Of a stretch of DNA of 38,551 nt, positions 16,107 through 26,000 are shown in pieces; position 1 is the stretch's first letter; every line of letters starts with the position of its first letter. The stretch lies in assembly GCA_002352105.1 (NCBI GenBank), contig DEHV01000082.1, positions 15,151 to 53,701 on the forward strand, written 5' to 3'. The stretch is from Chitinophagaceae bacterium UBA2791. Its GTDB lineage: Bacteria; Bacteroidota; Bacteroidia; Chitinophagales; Chitinophagaceae. A program made the translations under genes and the position numbers. The notes under the pieces are model-generated. The model made no database searches, was not told where the DNA came from, and worked only from the letters and a program-made list of their open reading frames with translations.

Positions 16107-17336
16107 ATGCTTAATCTGACTACCGAATCCGTCCTGATCATCATTTGCAGCCTGATCGTATTATCCTATATCTTTTCCATTATCAGCCAGTATATCCGGG
16201 TTCCGTCGGTACTGTTGCTCCTGTTTGCCGGACTTGGGTTCCGGGGCCTGGCGGATATTTATCAAATCGATATGGCTTTTTCGGACCAATTAGTGGAATC
16301 GCTGGGCGTAGTAGGTTTGATCATGATCGTACTGGAAGCGGGGCTGGACCTGAAACTAGGCAAGGACAAACTAAAGCTGATCCGCAATTCCTTTTTTTCC
16401 GCCTTTTTTATATTTGCCGTTTCCGCGCTATTGCTGACATATATCCTGCAATTCTGGCTGGAGGAGCCGTTGCACAAATGCCTGGTCTACGCGATCCCGC
16501 TTTCCATCATGAGCAGCTCCATCGTGATCCCAAGCATCAATCCGCTAAGCGATCAAAAAAAGGAATTCCTGGTTTATGAAGCTTCTTTTTCGGACATCCT
16601 GGGGATCATCGTTTTCAACTATTTTACGGCAAAAGATATATTAACCGCTCAATCCCTCGGCGCTTTTGGCGGAAGCATTCTTATTTCTATTTTATTGTCG
16701 GTGGTGCTGTCCTTCTTACTCCTGCTTATTCTCGCCAAAACCAACCTGAACATTAAATTTTTCCTGATCTTTTCTTTACTGATCCTGATCTATGCGTCGG
16801 GCAAGATCTTTCACCTGCCCTCCCTGATCATTATCCTGGTGTTTGGGTTGCTGATCAACAACTGGGAGAAACTGACCTGGCAGCGGCTGATCCGGTATTT
16901 TCCCCACGAACAGGTGAATGAGTTGCGCCATCTGCTCCATTCGGTCACGGCAGAGACATCCTTCCTGATCCGCACCTTCTTCTTTCTTTTGTTTGGGTTT
17001 TCCATTTCATTAAAATTCCTGTCAGAACAGGAAATTATCCTGGTCGGCAGCCTTATTGTGCTGGCGATGTTCCTTGTGCGCATGCTTTATCTGCGTTTTT
17101 TTCTGCGGACCAATTTGTTTCCGGAAGCTTTTTTCATACCAAGGGGGCTGATCACCATCGTATTGTTTTATAAGATCCCCGATGAACTTAAACTCAGCAA
17201 TTTCAACGACGGCATCCTTTTCTTTATCATCCTGACCACCAGTATTATTATGGCCATAGGCATGTTGTTCTATAGAAAAAAACCATCCGAATTGGTCGAA
17301 GAAGGTCAGTTTTCCGAGCGATCAGATATCTTATAA
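16107..17336 (+). CDS. Sodium/proton-type cation:proton antiporter
   Basis: 409 residues from ATG at 16107. About twelve hydrophobic helices; the family segments IRVPSVLLLLFAGLGFRGL and VGLIMIVLEAGLDLKL are in the first third, and a further set runs to residue 390, followed by a short cytoplasmic tail. This is a CPA-type exchanger for pH or sodium homeostasis; which cation cannot be told. The frame is open upstream to a TTG at 15864, but those 81 codons are polar, unlike any antiporter N-terminus, so I take the ATG immediately before the first membrane helix. Single gene. Confidence 0.87.
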   Translation: MLNLTTESVLIIICSLIVLSYIFSIISQYIRVPSVLLLLFAGLGFRGLADIYQIDMAFSDQLVESLGVVGLIMIVLEAGLDLKLGKDKLKLIRNSFFSAFFIFAVSALLLTYILQFWLEEPLHKCLVYAIPLSIMSSSIVIPSINPLSDQKKEFLVYEASFSDILGIIVFNYFTAKDILTAQSLGAFGGSILISILLSVVLSFLLLLILAKTNLNIKFFLIFSLLILIYASGKIFHLPSLIIILVFGLLINNWEKLTWQRLIRYFPHEQVNELRHLLHSVTAETSFLIRTFFFLLFGFSISLKFLSEQEIILVGSLIVLAMFLVRMLYLRFFLRTNLFPEAFFIPRGLITIVLFYKIPDELKLSNFNDGILFFIILTTSIIMAIGMLFYRKKPSELVEEGQFSERSDIL

Positions 17337-17534
17337 AAAACTACCTATTGGCTAAGGCCAACGAGCTTCGCAACCCATACGCATAACCTAATATGAATTT
17401 TACGGCACGCCACAAGGTCAATTTTCGAAGGTTTTTATACGAACAAGCAATAGCATTCCCCGATACAACATGCGGCAGCGCGTCTTCGACTTAAGCCGCC
17501 CCTGGTATGATCAGTAAAAACTATCCTGCGGGCC

Positions 17535-18113
17535 TCACAACCGGTATAGCGCCCCTATCTGAAATACATTGTGATTTTCCTTATAAGATTTGTTCTTTGC
17601 AATACTGGTCATGCTTAATGCATAGCGCGCGCTAAAGCCGAGGCCGGATTCCAGCCTGTACTCCGCTCCCAGTATCCCGGACAAATCGGTGGATTTTATG
17701 TCCTTTTTCGCATCCCTGGTTTCTCCTGCAAACTTTAGTTTAGCGGCGGCTAATAGTCCGAGCTGCGGCCCTATATAAAATCCGAAATTATTATAATTGT
17801 ATTTAGCCAATAATGGAATATTGATATAATTAAGCGTTGTTTTGGTATTGCCATCAGGCGTTTTGGCCCCAAAGTTTGAAAACAACAGCTCCGGTTGAAA
17901 AGAGATGTTTTCCGCAACATCCAATTCTGCGAACCCGCCAATATGGAAGCCGATAATCCCGGTTCCCTTGAAGGTCCTTCCCGAAGCCTTTAATTTCGCA
18001 TCCGGAAAATTCAGGCCCGCTTTCACCCCGAACCCGACCTGCTGGGCAGGTTTTTGCGCTTGCGCGCCTAATACAAATAAAGCCGCTACAGAAACAAAAA
18101 AGAATCTTTTCAT
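17535..18113 (-). CDS. Small outer-membrane beta-barrel (porin-family) protein
   Basis: 192 residues with a signal peptide (about 1-19, ending GAQAQ) and an OmpA/PorT-like eight-strand beta-barrel pattern of alternating hydrophobic residues. Start VGFGVKAGLNFPDA; a middle strand FGFYIGPQLGLLAAAK; the final strand ends in a hydrophobic/aromatic residue pattern (FQIGALYRL) suited to barrel assembly. The role is unknown; such proteins are abundant in Bacteroidota. Monocistronic, with the antiporter converging from the other side 198 bp away. Confidence 0.85.
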   Translation of the reverse strand: MKRFFFVSVAALFVLGAQAQKPAQQVGFGVKAGLNFPDAKLKASGRTFKGTGIIGFHIGGFAELDVAENISFQPELLFSNFGAKTPDGNTKTTLNYINIPLLAKYNYNNFGFYIGPQLGLLAAAKLKFAGETRDAKKDIKSTDLSGILGAEYRLESGLGFSARYALSMTSIAKNKSYKENHNVFQIGALYRL

Positions 18114-18387
18114 TTGATGTCGTTTAATTTTTTAAATAATGCCAGCCTCCAGGAAGACCGCTATGCGGTTGCCGGTCAAGCCAGTCCTACCCTATATCGG
18201 GGAATCATCCAAATGTCATCAGGCGTCCTGGCAGGATTGTCGAAAAGGGCAATGACTCATTTTCAGCTTGAGCATACCTTCTGGCCCGGAATAAAACATG
18301 AAAGGTTAAAATCCGCCGGGCATTAGATAAAGCAGGCCTAAAAAAGCAGGCTGGTCCAAAGGGGGATAAAAGATTATTTTAAAAATA

Positions 18388-18412
18388 TTAGTTCACTAAT
18401 TTGGTAGACTAA
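18388..18412. promoter_or_regulatory. 25-bp dyad, distal copy of a TetR-like operator
   Basis: Nine of the twelve symmetric base pairs match, including outer arms TTAGT/ACTAA. It shares ATTTGGTAGACTA with the proximal copy, in opposite orientation. The size and symmetry suit a TetR-family dimer. It is 250 bp upstream of the receptor gene. Confidence 0.5.
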
Positions 18413-18610
18413 CAAAAACCCGCTTTATTTGCATTCAAATTACAATATGCGCCAGACCATACCATCTTATCTCTGCTTTCTTTCGGACAACCGATGTTGC
18501 CAGGGATAATTTTTCTCGCCCATGACCTTCTTATTTCTTTAAAGGAATCCCATTTGTAAACGCCTTCGTAAAAAACATCAACGGCCGCATTGGTCGATCT
18601 CTTTGAATAA

Positions 18611-18635
18611 ATAGTCTACCAAATCAGTAGAATAT
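18611..18635. promoter_or_regulatory. 25-bp dyad, proximal copy of a TetR-like operator
   Basis: Core TCTAC/GTAGA arms around seven bases; nine of twelve symmetric pairs match. The inverted orientation of TAGTCTACCAAAT relative to the distal copy is exact over 13 bp. It ends 26 bp before the receptor ATG, where bound protein would block transcription, so repression of the receptor is the likely effect. Confidence 0.55.
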
Positions 18636-18661
18636 ATTATTATATCCAGAACAACAAAAAC

Positions 18662-21223
18662 ATGAAACAGTTTATCGCCATTATAGGATCATTGCTCCCC
18701 TTTTTAGCGTCCGCCCAGGTTTCGGGCCGCGTAGTGAATGAAAACAATGAGGGAATCCCCTTCGTAAGCATAACCGTCAAGGGAACATCAGCGGGCACAA
18801 CGACGGATTCCCTGGGTTATTTTTCTATCGTCCTCGCTGAAACAAGCGCATTTCCGCTGACGCTTACGGCATCTTCCGTAGGATATACCCCCAGGAATGT
18901 TCAGGTCAGAGAAGCTGATATAAGCGATCTGCTGATCAAGCTGGAAGCGATCTTTTACAGGGATACCATTGTCATCACTTCGCGCCGGCGCAACGAAATA
19001 CTGCAGGATGTGCCCATACCCATCTCCGTGGTAAGCGGCTCCCAGATCGAGGAGTCCGGCGCCTTTAACGTAAACCGGGTGAAAGAATTTGTACCCTCCC
19101 TGCAATTGTATACTTCCAATCCCCGTAATACGGGAGTGAATATCCGGGGGCTCGGCTCGCCATTCGGACTGACAAACGACGGTCTTGATCCGGGCGTGGG
19201 CATTTATGTCGACGGCGTTTACTTCGCGCGCCCCGCGGCTGCCACCCTGGATTTTATTGATATCGAGCGGGTGGAAGTATTAAGAGGCCCGCAGGGCACC
19301 TTATTCGGAAAGAATACGACCTCGGGCGCGGTAAACATTACCACCCGCAAACCCAGCTTTAAGCCCGGAGGCAATTTCGAAGTGAGCTACGGCAATTATG
19401 GGTTTGTCCAGGCAAAAGCTTCACTGACCGGTCCGCTAAGCCGCGCGCTTGCCGCCCGCCTGTCGTTTTCCGGCACTCAACGAAATGGCGTGATCGAAAA
19501 TGTACGCACGGGAAAAGCGACGAATGACATTAACAATCTTGGTTTTAAATTCCAGTTGCTGTATAATGTTTCCAGCAAGGTTGCCATTACGCTGTCGACC
19601 GACAATTCCTGGCAGCGCCCCGACGGTTACGCGCAGGTGGTGGCAGGAGTGGCGCCAACCAAACGCGCCGCTTATCGCCAGTTTAACGCCATCATTTCCG
19701 ACCTGAACTATGCCTTGCCTAGTCAAAATCCATTCGACCGGTTGATTGATCACGATACGCCCTGGAATTCGGGAAATGATCTCGGGGGCGCCTCGTTGAA
19801 TATCGATGCCAGGATCGGGCCGGGCACGCTTACCTCGACCACCGCCTGGCGTTACTGGAATTGGGATCCCTCGAACGACCGTGATTTTACCGGCCTGCAG
19901 GCGCTCGCAAAATCACAGAACCCTTCAAAACACAAAAACTGGTCGCAGGAGATCCGATATGCCGGCGAACTTTCCGAACGGCTGAGCGGCGTAGTGGGCG
20001 TATTTCTTATCGACCAGGAAGTGAACACCAACGGAACAGAAGAATCCGGCTCCGCGCAATGGCGTTTTTCCAGGAGTTCGACCGACCCCGGATGGGAAAC
20101 GCCGGGACTGTTTGAAGGTTATGGCATCAGCACAAAAGCATCTATTAAATCGTTAAGCGCTGCAGCATTTGCCAACCTCGACTTCACCCTCGCCGAAAAA
20201 TGGCATATCCTGCCGGGTATTCGCTATAATTATGATCAGAAAAAAGTTGGATACGACAGGAGAGCCTATGGAGGCCTTGAAACAAACGACCCCAGCCTGA
20301 TCGCGCTCAAGAATAGCGTATACTCCAGCCAGGCCTATACTGCATATGCAGATGAAAGAAATCTAACCTATCAGCTGACCCTGGCATTCAAGCCCAGCAA
20401 CAGCGTGAATGTCTTTGCAAGCTATTCAACCAGCTTTAAGCCGGTTGGGGTGAACGTGGCAGGATTGCCATCCAAAAATGGCGCGGCAGACACTTCCCTT
20501 GCCGTCATCAGGCCGGAGTACACCAAGCATTATGAAATAGGCATTAAAACCATTCCCGTCGACGGGTTCACCCTTAACCTGTCTGTGTATAATTCAGATA
20601 TTAAAGACTATCAGACCAACGTACAGGCGGCGGAACTGGGCGTTAACCGCGGATATATTGCGAATGCCGATAGGGTGCGGGTGAATGGCGCAGAGCTCGA
20701 TTTCAACTACCGGTCGTCCAAGAGCTTTTCATTCTTCGGCGCGGTTTCTTATGCTACCGGAAAATACACCCAATTCACCAATGCGCCGCTTCCGCTGGAA
20801 GAAACCGGGCAAACCGTTGAAGGCGTCCAGGTTGCATTCAAGGACGTATCGGGAGGCAATCTGCCGGGCATCTCGAAATGGTCGGGAACGTTGGGCGGAG
20901 AATATAGCGTTCCGGCTGCATTCCTCGGAAAACCCGGCAGGTTTTTCATTGCGCTTGACGGGTTCTATCGCTCTTCGTTCTCTTCCAGCGCTTCGCCTTC
21001 GGCTTACCTGAACATAGACGGCTATGCCCTGGTGAACGGAAGGCTGGGATTCAGGTCTAACCTGGGATTGTCGGCCTTTATCTGGGGAAGGAACCTGCTC
21101 GGCCAGGATTATTTTGAACAGCTTCTTGTGGCGGGCGGCAATGCCGGCCACTATGCGGGCGTACTGGGCGACCCGAGGACTTTCGGCGTAACGCTGCGGT
21201 ATAATTTCAACGGGAGGAATTAA
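18662..21223 (+). CDS. TonB-dependent outer-membrane receptor (non-SusC type)
   Basis: 853 residues. Signal peptide (about 1-18, FLASAQ), a carboxypeptidase-regulatory-like domain (about 20-95), plug (about 110-235, with PIPISVVSG, NIRGLGSPFG and VEVLRGPQGTLFGKNTTSGAVNI), then a 22-strand barrel ending in FGVTLRYNF. The plug and barrel resemble siderophore or small-molecule receptors rather than SusC, and there is no SusD partner or STN domain. Monocistronic, under the dyads at 18388-18412 and 18611-18635. The ligand is unknown; iron chelates or a plant/aromatic compound are possibilities I cannot separate. Confidence 0.92.
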   Translation: MKQFIAIIGSLLPFLASAQVSGRVVNENNEGIPFVSITVKGTSAGTTTDSLGYFSIVLAETSAFPLTLTASSVGYTPRNVQVREADISDLLIKLEAIFYRDTIVITSRRRNEILQDVPIPISVVSGSQIEESGAFNVNRVKEFVPSLQLYTSNPRNTGVNIRGLGSPFGLTNDGLDPGVGIYVDGVYFARPAAATLDFIDIERVEVLRGPQGTLFGKNTTSGAVNITTRKPSFKPGGNFEVSYGNYGFVQAKASLTGPLSRALAARLSFSGTQRNGVIENVRTGKATNDINNLGFKFQLLYNVSSKVAITLSTDNSWQRPDGYAQVVAGVAPTKRAAYRQFNAIISDLNYALPSQNPFDRLIDHDTPWNSGNDLGGASLNIDARIGPGTLTSTTAWRYWNWDPSNDRDFTGLQALAKSQNPSKHKNWSQEIRYAGELSERLSGVVGVFLIDQEVNTNGTEESGSAQWRFSRSSTDPGWETPGLFEGYGISTKASIKSLSAAAFANLDFTLAEKWHILPGIRYNYDQKKVGYDRRAYGGLETNDPSLIALKNSVYSSQAYTAYADERNLTYQLTLAFKPSNSVNVFASYSTSFKPVGVNVAGLPSKNGAADTSLAVIRPEYTKHYEIGIKTIPVDGFTLNLSVYNSDIKDYQTNVQAAELGVNRGYIANADRVRVNGAELDFNYRSSKSFSFFGAVSYATGKYTQFTNAPLPLEETGQTVEGVQVAFKDVSGGNLPGISKWSGTLGGEYSVPAAFLGKPGRFFIALDGFYRSSFSSSASPSAYLNIDGYALVNGRLGFRSNLGLSAFIWGRNLLGQDYFEQLLVAGGNAGHYAGVLGDPRTFGVTLRYNFNGRN

Positions 21224-21282
21224 ATACAGTATCTGTGGAAGCTTATAACTCTTTAATGCAATATTGATGTTTTCCATAAGTA

Positions 21283-21316
21283 AAGCGCCGCATCAGGCAA
21301 TAGAGATGCGGCGCTT
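21283..21316. terminator. Strong hairpin between convergent genes
   Basis: A perfect 12-bp stem AAGCGCCGCATC / GATGCGGCGCTT with a 10-base loop. Read on the minus strand it is followed by TTACTT, read on the plus strand by ATGAAC. It may end minus-strand transcripts from susD; with the next hairpin it separates the convergent receptor and susD units. Confidence 0.5.
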
Positions 21317-21340
21317 ATGAACAGATCGACCTATTAAAGG

Positions 21341-21375
21341 GAAACCGCCTCCCAAACATGAGGCGGTCTCTTTTT
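21341..21375 (+). terminator. Intrinsic terminator of the TonB-dependent receptor gene
   Basis: Stem ACCGCCTC / GAGGCGGT (extended by GA/TC across one mismatch), eight-base loop, followed by CTCTTTTT on the plus strand. It lies 118 bp after the receptor stop. Confidence 0.75.
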
Positions 21376-21521
21376 AACTGCTATGCTCCTTAAAGAGCGT
21401 TTGGATTGACTAGATCCTTATACAAAGCATAATCTTTACAGCAAGCTTTAGTAAGTAAACAGGTATCACAACCTGAGATTCTGTTAGAGCGGCACGTAAC
21501 ATTGCTCTTTATTAGTAACAC

Positions 21522-23006
21522 CTAATACCCCGGATTCTGTGTAAGCGCTGGCGCGCTTGCCATGATAACAGTAGGGATAGGCAGCAGTTTATGATGCTCG
21601 CTGATCGGTATCGAGGGCCCAACCGTATTTGGATCATCGTCCGGCGCCAGCTTGGCATTCATTACCTGCAGGGTCCTGCCTGTGCGATTCAGATCGAACC
21701 AACGTTTTCCTTCAAAAGGCGATTCCAGGCGCTCTTCTTCGTACACTGCTTCCCTGAACTCATCCTTGGTAAGCCCCGAAAGATCGTCCAATCCAGCTCT
21801 GGCTCTTACCTGGTTAATATACTGATAAGCATTATCGGGGCCTTCTACCTCATTCAAGGCCTCAGCATATCTCAAGAGCACATCGGCATACCTGTACACA
21901 TACCAGTCCGATCCGGAACGGCCATCGCCGGTTCCAAAATCCGAATTGACATAGGTCTTCATATACTTGAAATCATAATATTCCCCGTTTTGTCCTGTAA
22001 ATCCTTCAGCAATAGCTTCTCTTCTTTTGTCGGTAGGGTCATAGGCGTTAAAAATATCATTGGTTGGAGAATTCCATCCAAACGGATTGCCGGTTCCAGG
22101 CAATAACAATACATTCTGGCTATTTAACGGCGCAAAATAACTCGGAAAGCTGGATCCAGCGCCTGCTACGTCTTTTAAAAAATAAATCTGCCAAATTGTT
22201 TCTTTATTACCCTGTTGACCCGTTTCCCACAATGTCAGGTATTCTGGCAACAGGTCATATTGATTCATATCGATCACTTTCTTAAATTCAGCAGCAGCCT
22301 TGGGAAAATCCTTCCTGGTCAGGTAAACATCCGCCAGTAAGGTGTGCGCAATAGCCTTATCCACCCTGCCGGTATTCGCTCCGGTATTGCGGTCAACAGG
22401 CAACAGGGGTATGGCGGATGTAAGATCGGAAAGTATCTGGGTATAGATCGCTTCCTCCGAATCCCTTTGTTTTTGGTAAGAGTCGTCAATATTGGCAAAC
22501 CTCTCTAATACCAGGGGAACGCCGCCAAAGAAACGAACCAGGTTAAAATAGCTTGCAGCTCTTAGCGCCTTTAATTCCCCGGTAAATTGATCTTTTGATG
22601 CCTGGGGAATATCGGCGTTTTCCAGGTGTCCCAATAGATCATTGCACCTCCCAATAATAGTGTACGAGGAGATCCACACTGTATTGATATGTTCCGTATT
22701 GGCAGTCAGAAAAAAATTATCAAAGTCAGACTTTGATAAGGGTCCCCTTGCCCCTCCGCGAGAGTATACGGAAGTATTGTCCGAACGCATATCGGTAAGC
22801 AACCAATGCATACGGTATATCTCGCGATGCACGGCAAGAACGCCTATTACCCCTTGATCAAAATCGTTGAGGGTCTTATAGAAATTGGCATCATTCGATC
22901 GGTCATACTGTCTTGTTTCCAGGAATTTTTTACAGGAACTCAAGGATATTACTGAAAACAACAGTAATAGCGCTGATATTCTTTTGATATAATAGTTACG
23001 ATTCAT
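21522..23006 (-). CDS. SusD/RagB-type ligand-binding lipoprotein
   Basis: 494 residues from ATG at 23006. Lipoprotein signal SLSSC, then the SusD fold of tetratricopeptide-like helices: LRAASYFNLVRFFGGVPLVLERF (about residues 130-150, a family hallmark), YRYADVLLRYAEALNEV (about 370), and the ending LTQNPGY. SusD proteins cap the SusC channel on the outside and capture the ligand. It lies 37 bp downstream of the susC gene, consistent with one transcript. I chose the ATG over an upstream TTG (23027) because the signal peptide follows it directly. Confidence 0.94.
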   Translation of the reverse strand: MNRNYYIKRISALLLLFSVISLSSCKKFLETRQYDRSNDANFYKTLNDFDQGVIGVLAVHREIYRMHWLLTDMRSDNTSVYSRGGARGPLSKSDFDNFFLTANTEHINTVWISSYTIIGRCNDLLGHLENADIPQASKDQFTGELKALRAASYFNLVRFFGGVPLVLERFANIDDSYQKQRDSEEAIYTQILSDLTSAIPLLPVDRNTGANTGRVDKAIAHTLLADVYLTRKDFPKAAAEFKKVIDMNQYDLLPEYLTLWETGQQGNKETIWQIYFLKDVAGAGSSFPSYFAPLNSQNVLLLPGTGNPFGWNSPTNDIFNAYDPTDKRREAIAEGFTGQNGEYYDFKYMKTYVNSDFGTGDGRSGSDWYVYRYADVLLRYAEALNEVEGPDNAYQYINQVRARAGLDDLSGLTKDEFREAVYEEERLESPFEGKRWFDLNRTGRTLQVMNAKLAPDDDPNTVGPSIPISEHHKLLPIPTVIMASAPALTQNPGY

Positions 23007-23042
23007 AATAATAAGTTTGTCTGTCAAAAAATAGTTTTCGGA

Positions 23043-26000
23043 TTAGAGGGTCACGTTCAAACCAAGGGTAAATGTCCTGACCATCGGGTAGGTTCCGTAG
23101 TCCATGCCTGGCGTTATAGAACCGCTACTACCGCTACCTTCTACCGAGTTCACTTCAGGGTTAAATCCTTTGTAGTTCGTAAAAGTGAATAGGTTCTGAA
23201 TATTTATATATGTTCTTGCATTTTTAACCACCTGTCCGCCAAACAATTTCGGGAAACGGTATCCCAGCGTCAGACTCTTGATCCTCAGGAAAGAAGCGTC
23301 TTCTACCAGCCAGCTGGTGATCAGGGGGTTGTTTCCCTGATAGAGCGCAAAACCTGGACGAAAATCATATCCGTTTCCGGGTTGAGATTCTGATTTCCAA
23401 TAACCCGTGAACAAGGCGCTTGTGTGTTTATAATTGGCGGAAGTTTTGATCAGGTTCAGCGCCTCAAATCCCTGTACTCCCTGCACCAGGATGGACAGAT
23501 CAAAGTTTTTGTATTTAAAATTATTGGTTAACCCGTAAATAAAATCAGGAAAATTGCTTCCGATATTGGTTCTGTCGTAATTATCAATGATGCCATCGGG
23601 TCTGCCGTTAGGACCGGAGATATCTCTTAATTTAGGATCTCCGGGAATAGTAAGCACTCCGCCCCCTAACAAGGGAGAAGAATTGACTTCGTCCCAATTC
23701 TTGAATACCCCATCATAGATATAACCGTAATAATAAGACATCGGCTGTCCAACTTCGGTTAAATGAGTAACCGAATTAACCACGCCCCCGTTTATACTCT
23801 GGATAGGATCATTATTATCGTTTAATGCTTCTACCCTGTTCTTATTGGAGGAAATATTGAAATTGGTGCTCCAGGTGAAATCCTTTTTAACGATATTCCT
23901 GGACTCGATAGACAATTCAACGCCCGTGTTTCTAACAGCGCCCATATTCCTGGGAATAGTGCCGAATCCTGTATGACGCGGAACCGGAACATTAAACAGC
24001 ATATCAGTAGAAAGCTTATTATAATAATCGGCGGTAATATTCAGCCTGTTATTGAACAAACCGAGATCCAGGCCAATATCAAAGGATTTGGTTTGTTCCC
24101 AGGTAAGTAACGGATTAGCAAGGGAAGTCACCATTAATCCATTCAGCTGTTGGCCGTCTCCTGTTCCGAGAATAGCATTGGAAGCGGCAACTGCGCCAAT
24201 AGCGGCATATCTTCCGATCTGGTCATTACCCACCAGGCCATAGCTCGCCCGTATCTTTAACTCGCTGATTGCCTGAACTGAATTCATAAAACCTTCCTGG
24301 GAAACGCGCCAGGCTATAGCAGCAGAGGGGAAGGTGCCCCATTTGGAATCAGCGCCGAACTTGGATGAACCATCCCTTCTGAGTGTTGCGGTTACATAGT
24401 ATTTGTCGTCAAATACATAATTGACCCTTCCGATCAGGGAAGCCATGGTCCACTCTGTTTTAGATGCGGTTCGGCTTGCCAAAGTACCCGCATTTACCGT
24501 TTCCACCAAGTCGTTGGGAAGATCGTTCACCCTTACGCTAAGGGATTGGAACTGTCCTTTTTGCTCAGTGAAACCAGCCAGCACATTCAAACGATGTTTA
24601 TCGTTAAATGTATTTTCATAGGTCACCGTATTCTCATTTGTCCAGCCTATATTGGTAGAGAAGAACGAAGTCGCATACCGGTTGGCCCCTGCAATATTTA
24701 TCGTACTGGGCACATGATGATCGGTAACAACATTGTTCACGTCTGCGCTGATACTGGTTTTAAATACCAGGTTCCTGGCCAGTTCAACTGTTGTAAAGAA
24801 GGTTCCCAGCGTATTGAACCGTTTCATCTGGCTCTTATACAACGCGCTCATAGCCGCAGGATTGGTAAAGTTCAGGATACTCGGAGAGGTTCCGTCATCA
24901 TAGGTCAGCGGCATGTCAGCACGGGTAGCAAAAGTGCCATCAGGATTATACGCCGGGTAGATCGGCGGCAAAGTAACAAGGGCTACATTTAGCCCCCCAT
25001 AATACGTGAGACCCGCTGAAGCGCCGACATTATTGATGCTATAAGAAGGGGCTATCCGGAATCCCACCTTGATCTTATTGGTGATGTCCGCATCTATATT
25101 ACCCCTGAGCGAGTATTTTTTATACCCCTTTCCTATGTTCAACGCCTCCTGGTTAATGTAGTTGCCGGAAATATAAAACCGCATACTGCCCGTTCCGCCG
25201 GAAGCCGACAATTGATAATTGGTCATGGGCACATTACGGTAAACCTCATCCTGCCAGTTGATATCGTGAAGCAGGGAGGGATCTTTATATTCGTTGGGGA
25301 TCTTATTTCCTAAAGCTCTCGCAGAATTGGGATCGGATTCATCTCTTCCGGGCCGGCGTTCGCCATTGAGGTAAACATGATTATAATTTCTTATCGCAAT
25401 CTGTCTTTCTACCCAACCGGCAGTATTCAGCATGGGGATCTGATGGGCAACCTGTTGCATACCCGCGCTTAGGTTTGCCGTAATCACTGTTTTTCCTCTT
25501 TGGCCCATTTTTGTGGTGATCAGCACCACCCCGTTGGAGCCCCTTGCTCCGTAAATAGAGGTAGCCGAAGCATCCTTTAAGATATTGATAGATTCAATAT
25601 CGGCAGGATTGAGCGAAGCCAGGGGATCATTGGGAACGTCCGGTGAACTTGAAGCTGCGCCCATCGCTGAACGGGTAGAAAGATCATTATCAAGCGGCAC
25701 CCCGTCGACAACATACAAGGGCATATTGTTATTGCCGGCATTACCCAGCGAACCGGTACCCCTGATCTTTATGCTCATCCCTGCTCCGGGCGATGTAGAG
25801 GTCTGCTGTACCTGGACGCCGGCGATCTGGCCAACCATGGCTTCGTTAAAATTAAGAATAGCCTTATCCTCGATCTGGGCTGCTCCAATGGAACCGACAG
25901 CGCCGGTCAGATCCTTTTTGGCCTGGCTACCATAACCGATCACCACTATATCATTCAATCCTGTGATATCTAGTTCTAATACAATGCTGATTTCAGTCTG

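Larger units (their letters stand above)
18114..18661. other. 548-bp region upstream of the TonB-dependent receptor
   Basis: No convincing gene. The frame at 18114-18326 has no recognisable family and lies directly at the start of the oppositely oriented barrel gene. The region does contain two related 25-bp dyads (18388-18412 and 18611-18635), described separately. A divergently encoded regulator would be expected between them but I see none. Confidence 0.4.

Noticed and set aside
18114..18326. Possible 70-residue gene upstream of the TonB-dependent receptor
   Set aside because: No family, no leader, and its ATG abuts the start of the oppositely oriented barrel gene.
24546..24992. 148-codon plus-strand frame inside the second susC
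   Set aside because: Antisense to conserved barrel strands with no protein-like features of its own.
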